A stretch of DNA of 5,736 bases from an uncultured Eubacteriales bacterium (GTDB taxonomy: Bacteria; Bacillota; Clostridia; Oscillospirales; Acutalibacteraceae), in contig CAKVBG010000062.1 of assembly GCA_934725345.1 (NCBI GenBank), positions 1-5,736 of the forward strand, read 5' to 3'. The notes beneath the pieces were generated by a model. The model saw only the letters and a list, made by a program, of their open reading frames with translations. It was not told where the DNA came from and ran no database searches. Every line of letters starts with the position of its first letter. Within the stretch, counting starts at the first letter, position 1. The position numbers and the translations under genes were made by a program. Below are positions 5,035 through 5,736 of the stretch, in pieces.

Positions 5035-5736
5035 ATGGAATCAACAAAATCTTTGTTTGTTTCGATGGTAGGTAAAACCAATGTTGGAAAGTCTTCAATT
5101 TTAAATATGATTGTTGGTTCGAAAGTTTCTATAACTTCTCCAAAGCCTCAAACCACCAGGAACAGAATTACTGGAATTCTAACTGACAATAATGTTCAAT
5201 TAGTTTTTATTGATACTCCCGGGCTTCATAAACCGATTGGTTGTCTGGGAAATTTTATGATATCTGAGATAAATAATTCTTTTTCCGGTGTGGAAGCTTG
5301 TTTACACGTTGTGGAAGCTGGAAAAGAGCCGTTGCCTTCTGATTTAAAGCTCATAGAGAAATTTAAAAAATCGAATTTGAAAGTAATTTTGCTGATTAAT
5401 AAAATAGACCTGATAAAACAAAAAAATGTAATTATCAGCCAAATAGACCAATTCAGTAAACTTTTTAATTATGAAGCAATAATACCAGTTTCTGCACACA
5501 CTCATTTTGGAAGGCTAGAAGTTATAAATGAACTCAAAAAATTAGCCCAGGAGTCTGTTTTTTTCTTTCCTGAAGATGACTTAACCGATCAATCGGAGAG
5601 AAAATTGGTTTGTGAAATTGTAAGGGAAAAATTGCTTTGGAATTTAGATAAAGAGCTCCCTCATGGAACGGCCGTCATGATAGAGAAGTTCCGCAGAATT
5701 AATGATTCTACTGTAAGTGTACAAGCGGTTATATAT
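5035..5736 (+). CDS. era: GTPase Era, N-terminal 234 residues (3' end outside window)
   Basis: Essential GTPase that binds the 3' end of 16S rRNA and assists 30S assembly; it is functionally linked to YbeY. The frame is open to the window edge. G-motifs: G1 GKTNVGKS (13-20), G2 region PQTTRNRI (38-45), G3 DTPG (60-63) followed by LHKP, G4 NKID (122-125), and G5 SAH (153-155). The start of the RNA-binding KH domain is visible from about 190 (EIVREKLLWNLDKELPHGTAVMIEKF). Era is about 300 residues, so roughly 65 remain beyond the edge. G1 reads KTNVGKSS where most Era proteins have RPNVGKST; both fit the Walker A consensus. The ATG is set by AAGGA (5023-5027) with 7-nt spacing; the gap after dgkA is 27 nt with no terminator, so it is in the same operon. 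Confidence 0.97.
   Translation, partial: MESTKSLFVSMVGKTNVGKSSILNMIVGSKVSITSPKPQTTRNRITGILTDNNVQLVFIDTPGLHKPIGCLGNFMISEINNSFSGVEACLHVVEAGKEPLPSDLKLIEKFKKSNLKVILLINKIDLIKQKNVIISQIDQFSKLFNYEAIIPVSAHTHFGRLEVINELKKLAQESVFFFPEDDLTDQSERKLVCEIVREKLLWNLDKELPHGTAVMIEKFRRINDSTVSVQAVIY

Overview
This window looks like an AT-rich chromosomal segment from a low-GC, endospore-forming Firmicute, most likely a clostridial lineage. The evidence is three spore-specific membrane-associated genes (ylbJ/spoVV, yqfC, yqfD), strong AGGAGG ribosome binding sites, and a ybeY-dgkA-era block in the order typical of Firmicutes. The genus cannot be fixed from the sequence. I see no insertion sequence, phage gene, CRISPR array, tRNA or rRNA.

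Layout. The left edge (1-867, +) is the last ~288 codons of phosphoglycerate kinase, followed by two tandem intrinsic terminators (877-908 and 916-944). Converging on it is ylbJ (926-2035, -), which encodes a polytopic membrane protein of the family that moves dipicolinic acid toward the forespore. A 117-bp divergent region (2036-2152) contains a perfect 8-bp inverted repeat built from two Shine-Dalgarno sequences and a candidate SigE-type promoter. It separates ylbJ from yqfC (2153-2446, +) and yqfD (2484-3656, +), a conserved sporulation pair. A 307-bp non-coding stretch (3657-3963) follows, with a near-consensus SigA promoter (TTGACA-17-TACAAT) and a ~200-nt leader that can fold. Then come ybeY (endoribonuclease for rRNA maturation), dgkA (undecaprenol/diacylglycerol kinase family) and era (ribosome-assembly GTPase, cut by the right edge) in a tight operon.

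How the parts work together. Housekeeping genes (glycolysis, ribosome maturation, lipid carrier recycling) flank a sporulation island that is probably transcribed divergently in the mother cell. In Bacillus the order is yqfC-yqfD-phoH-yqfF-ybeY-dgkA-cdd-era. Here phoH, yqfF and cdd are absent, and the place of phoH-yqfF is taken by the promoter and leader. This would uncouple ybeY-dgkA-era from sporulation transcription.

The window is mostly ordinary core genome. The parts most worth a second look are the unexplained ybeY leader, the Shine-Dalgarno inverted repeat, and the lost phoH/yqfF/cdd genes. I did not find a convincing new multi-gene system.
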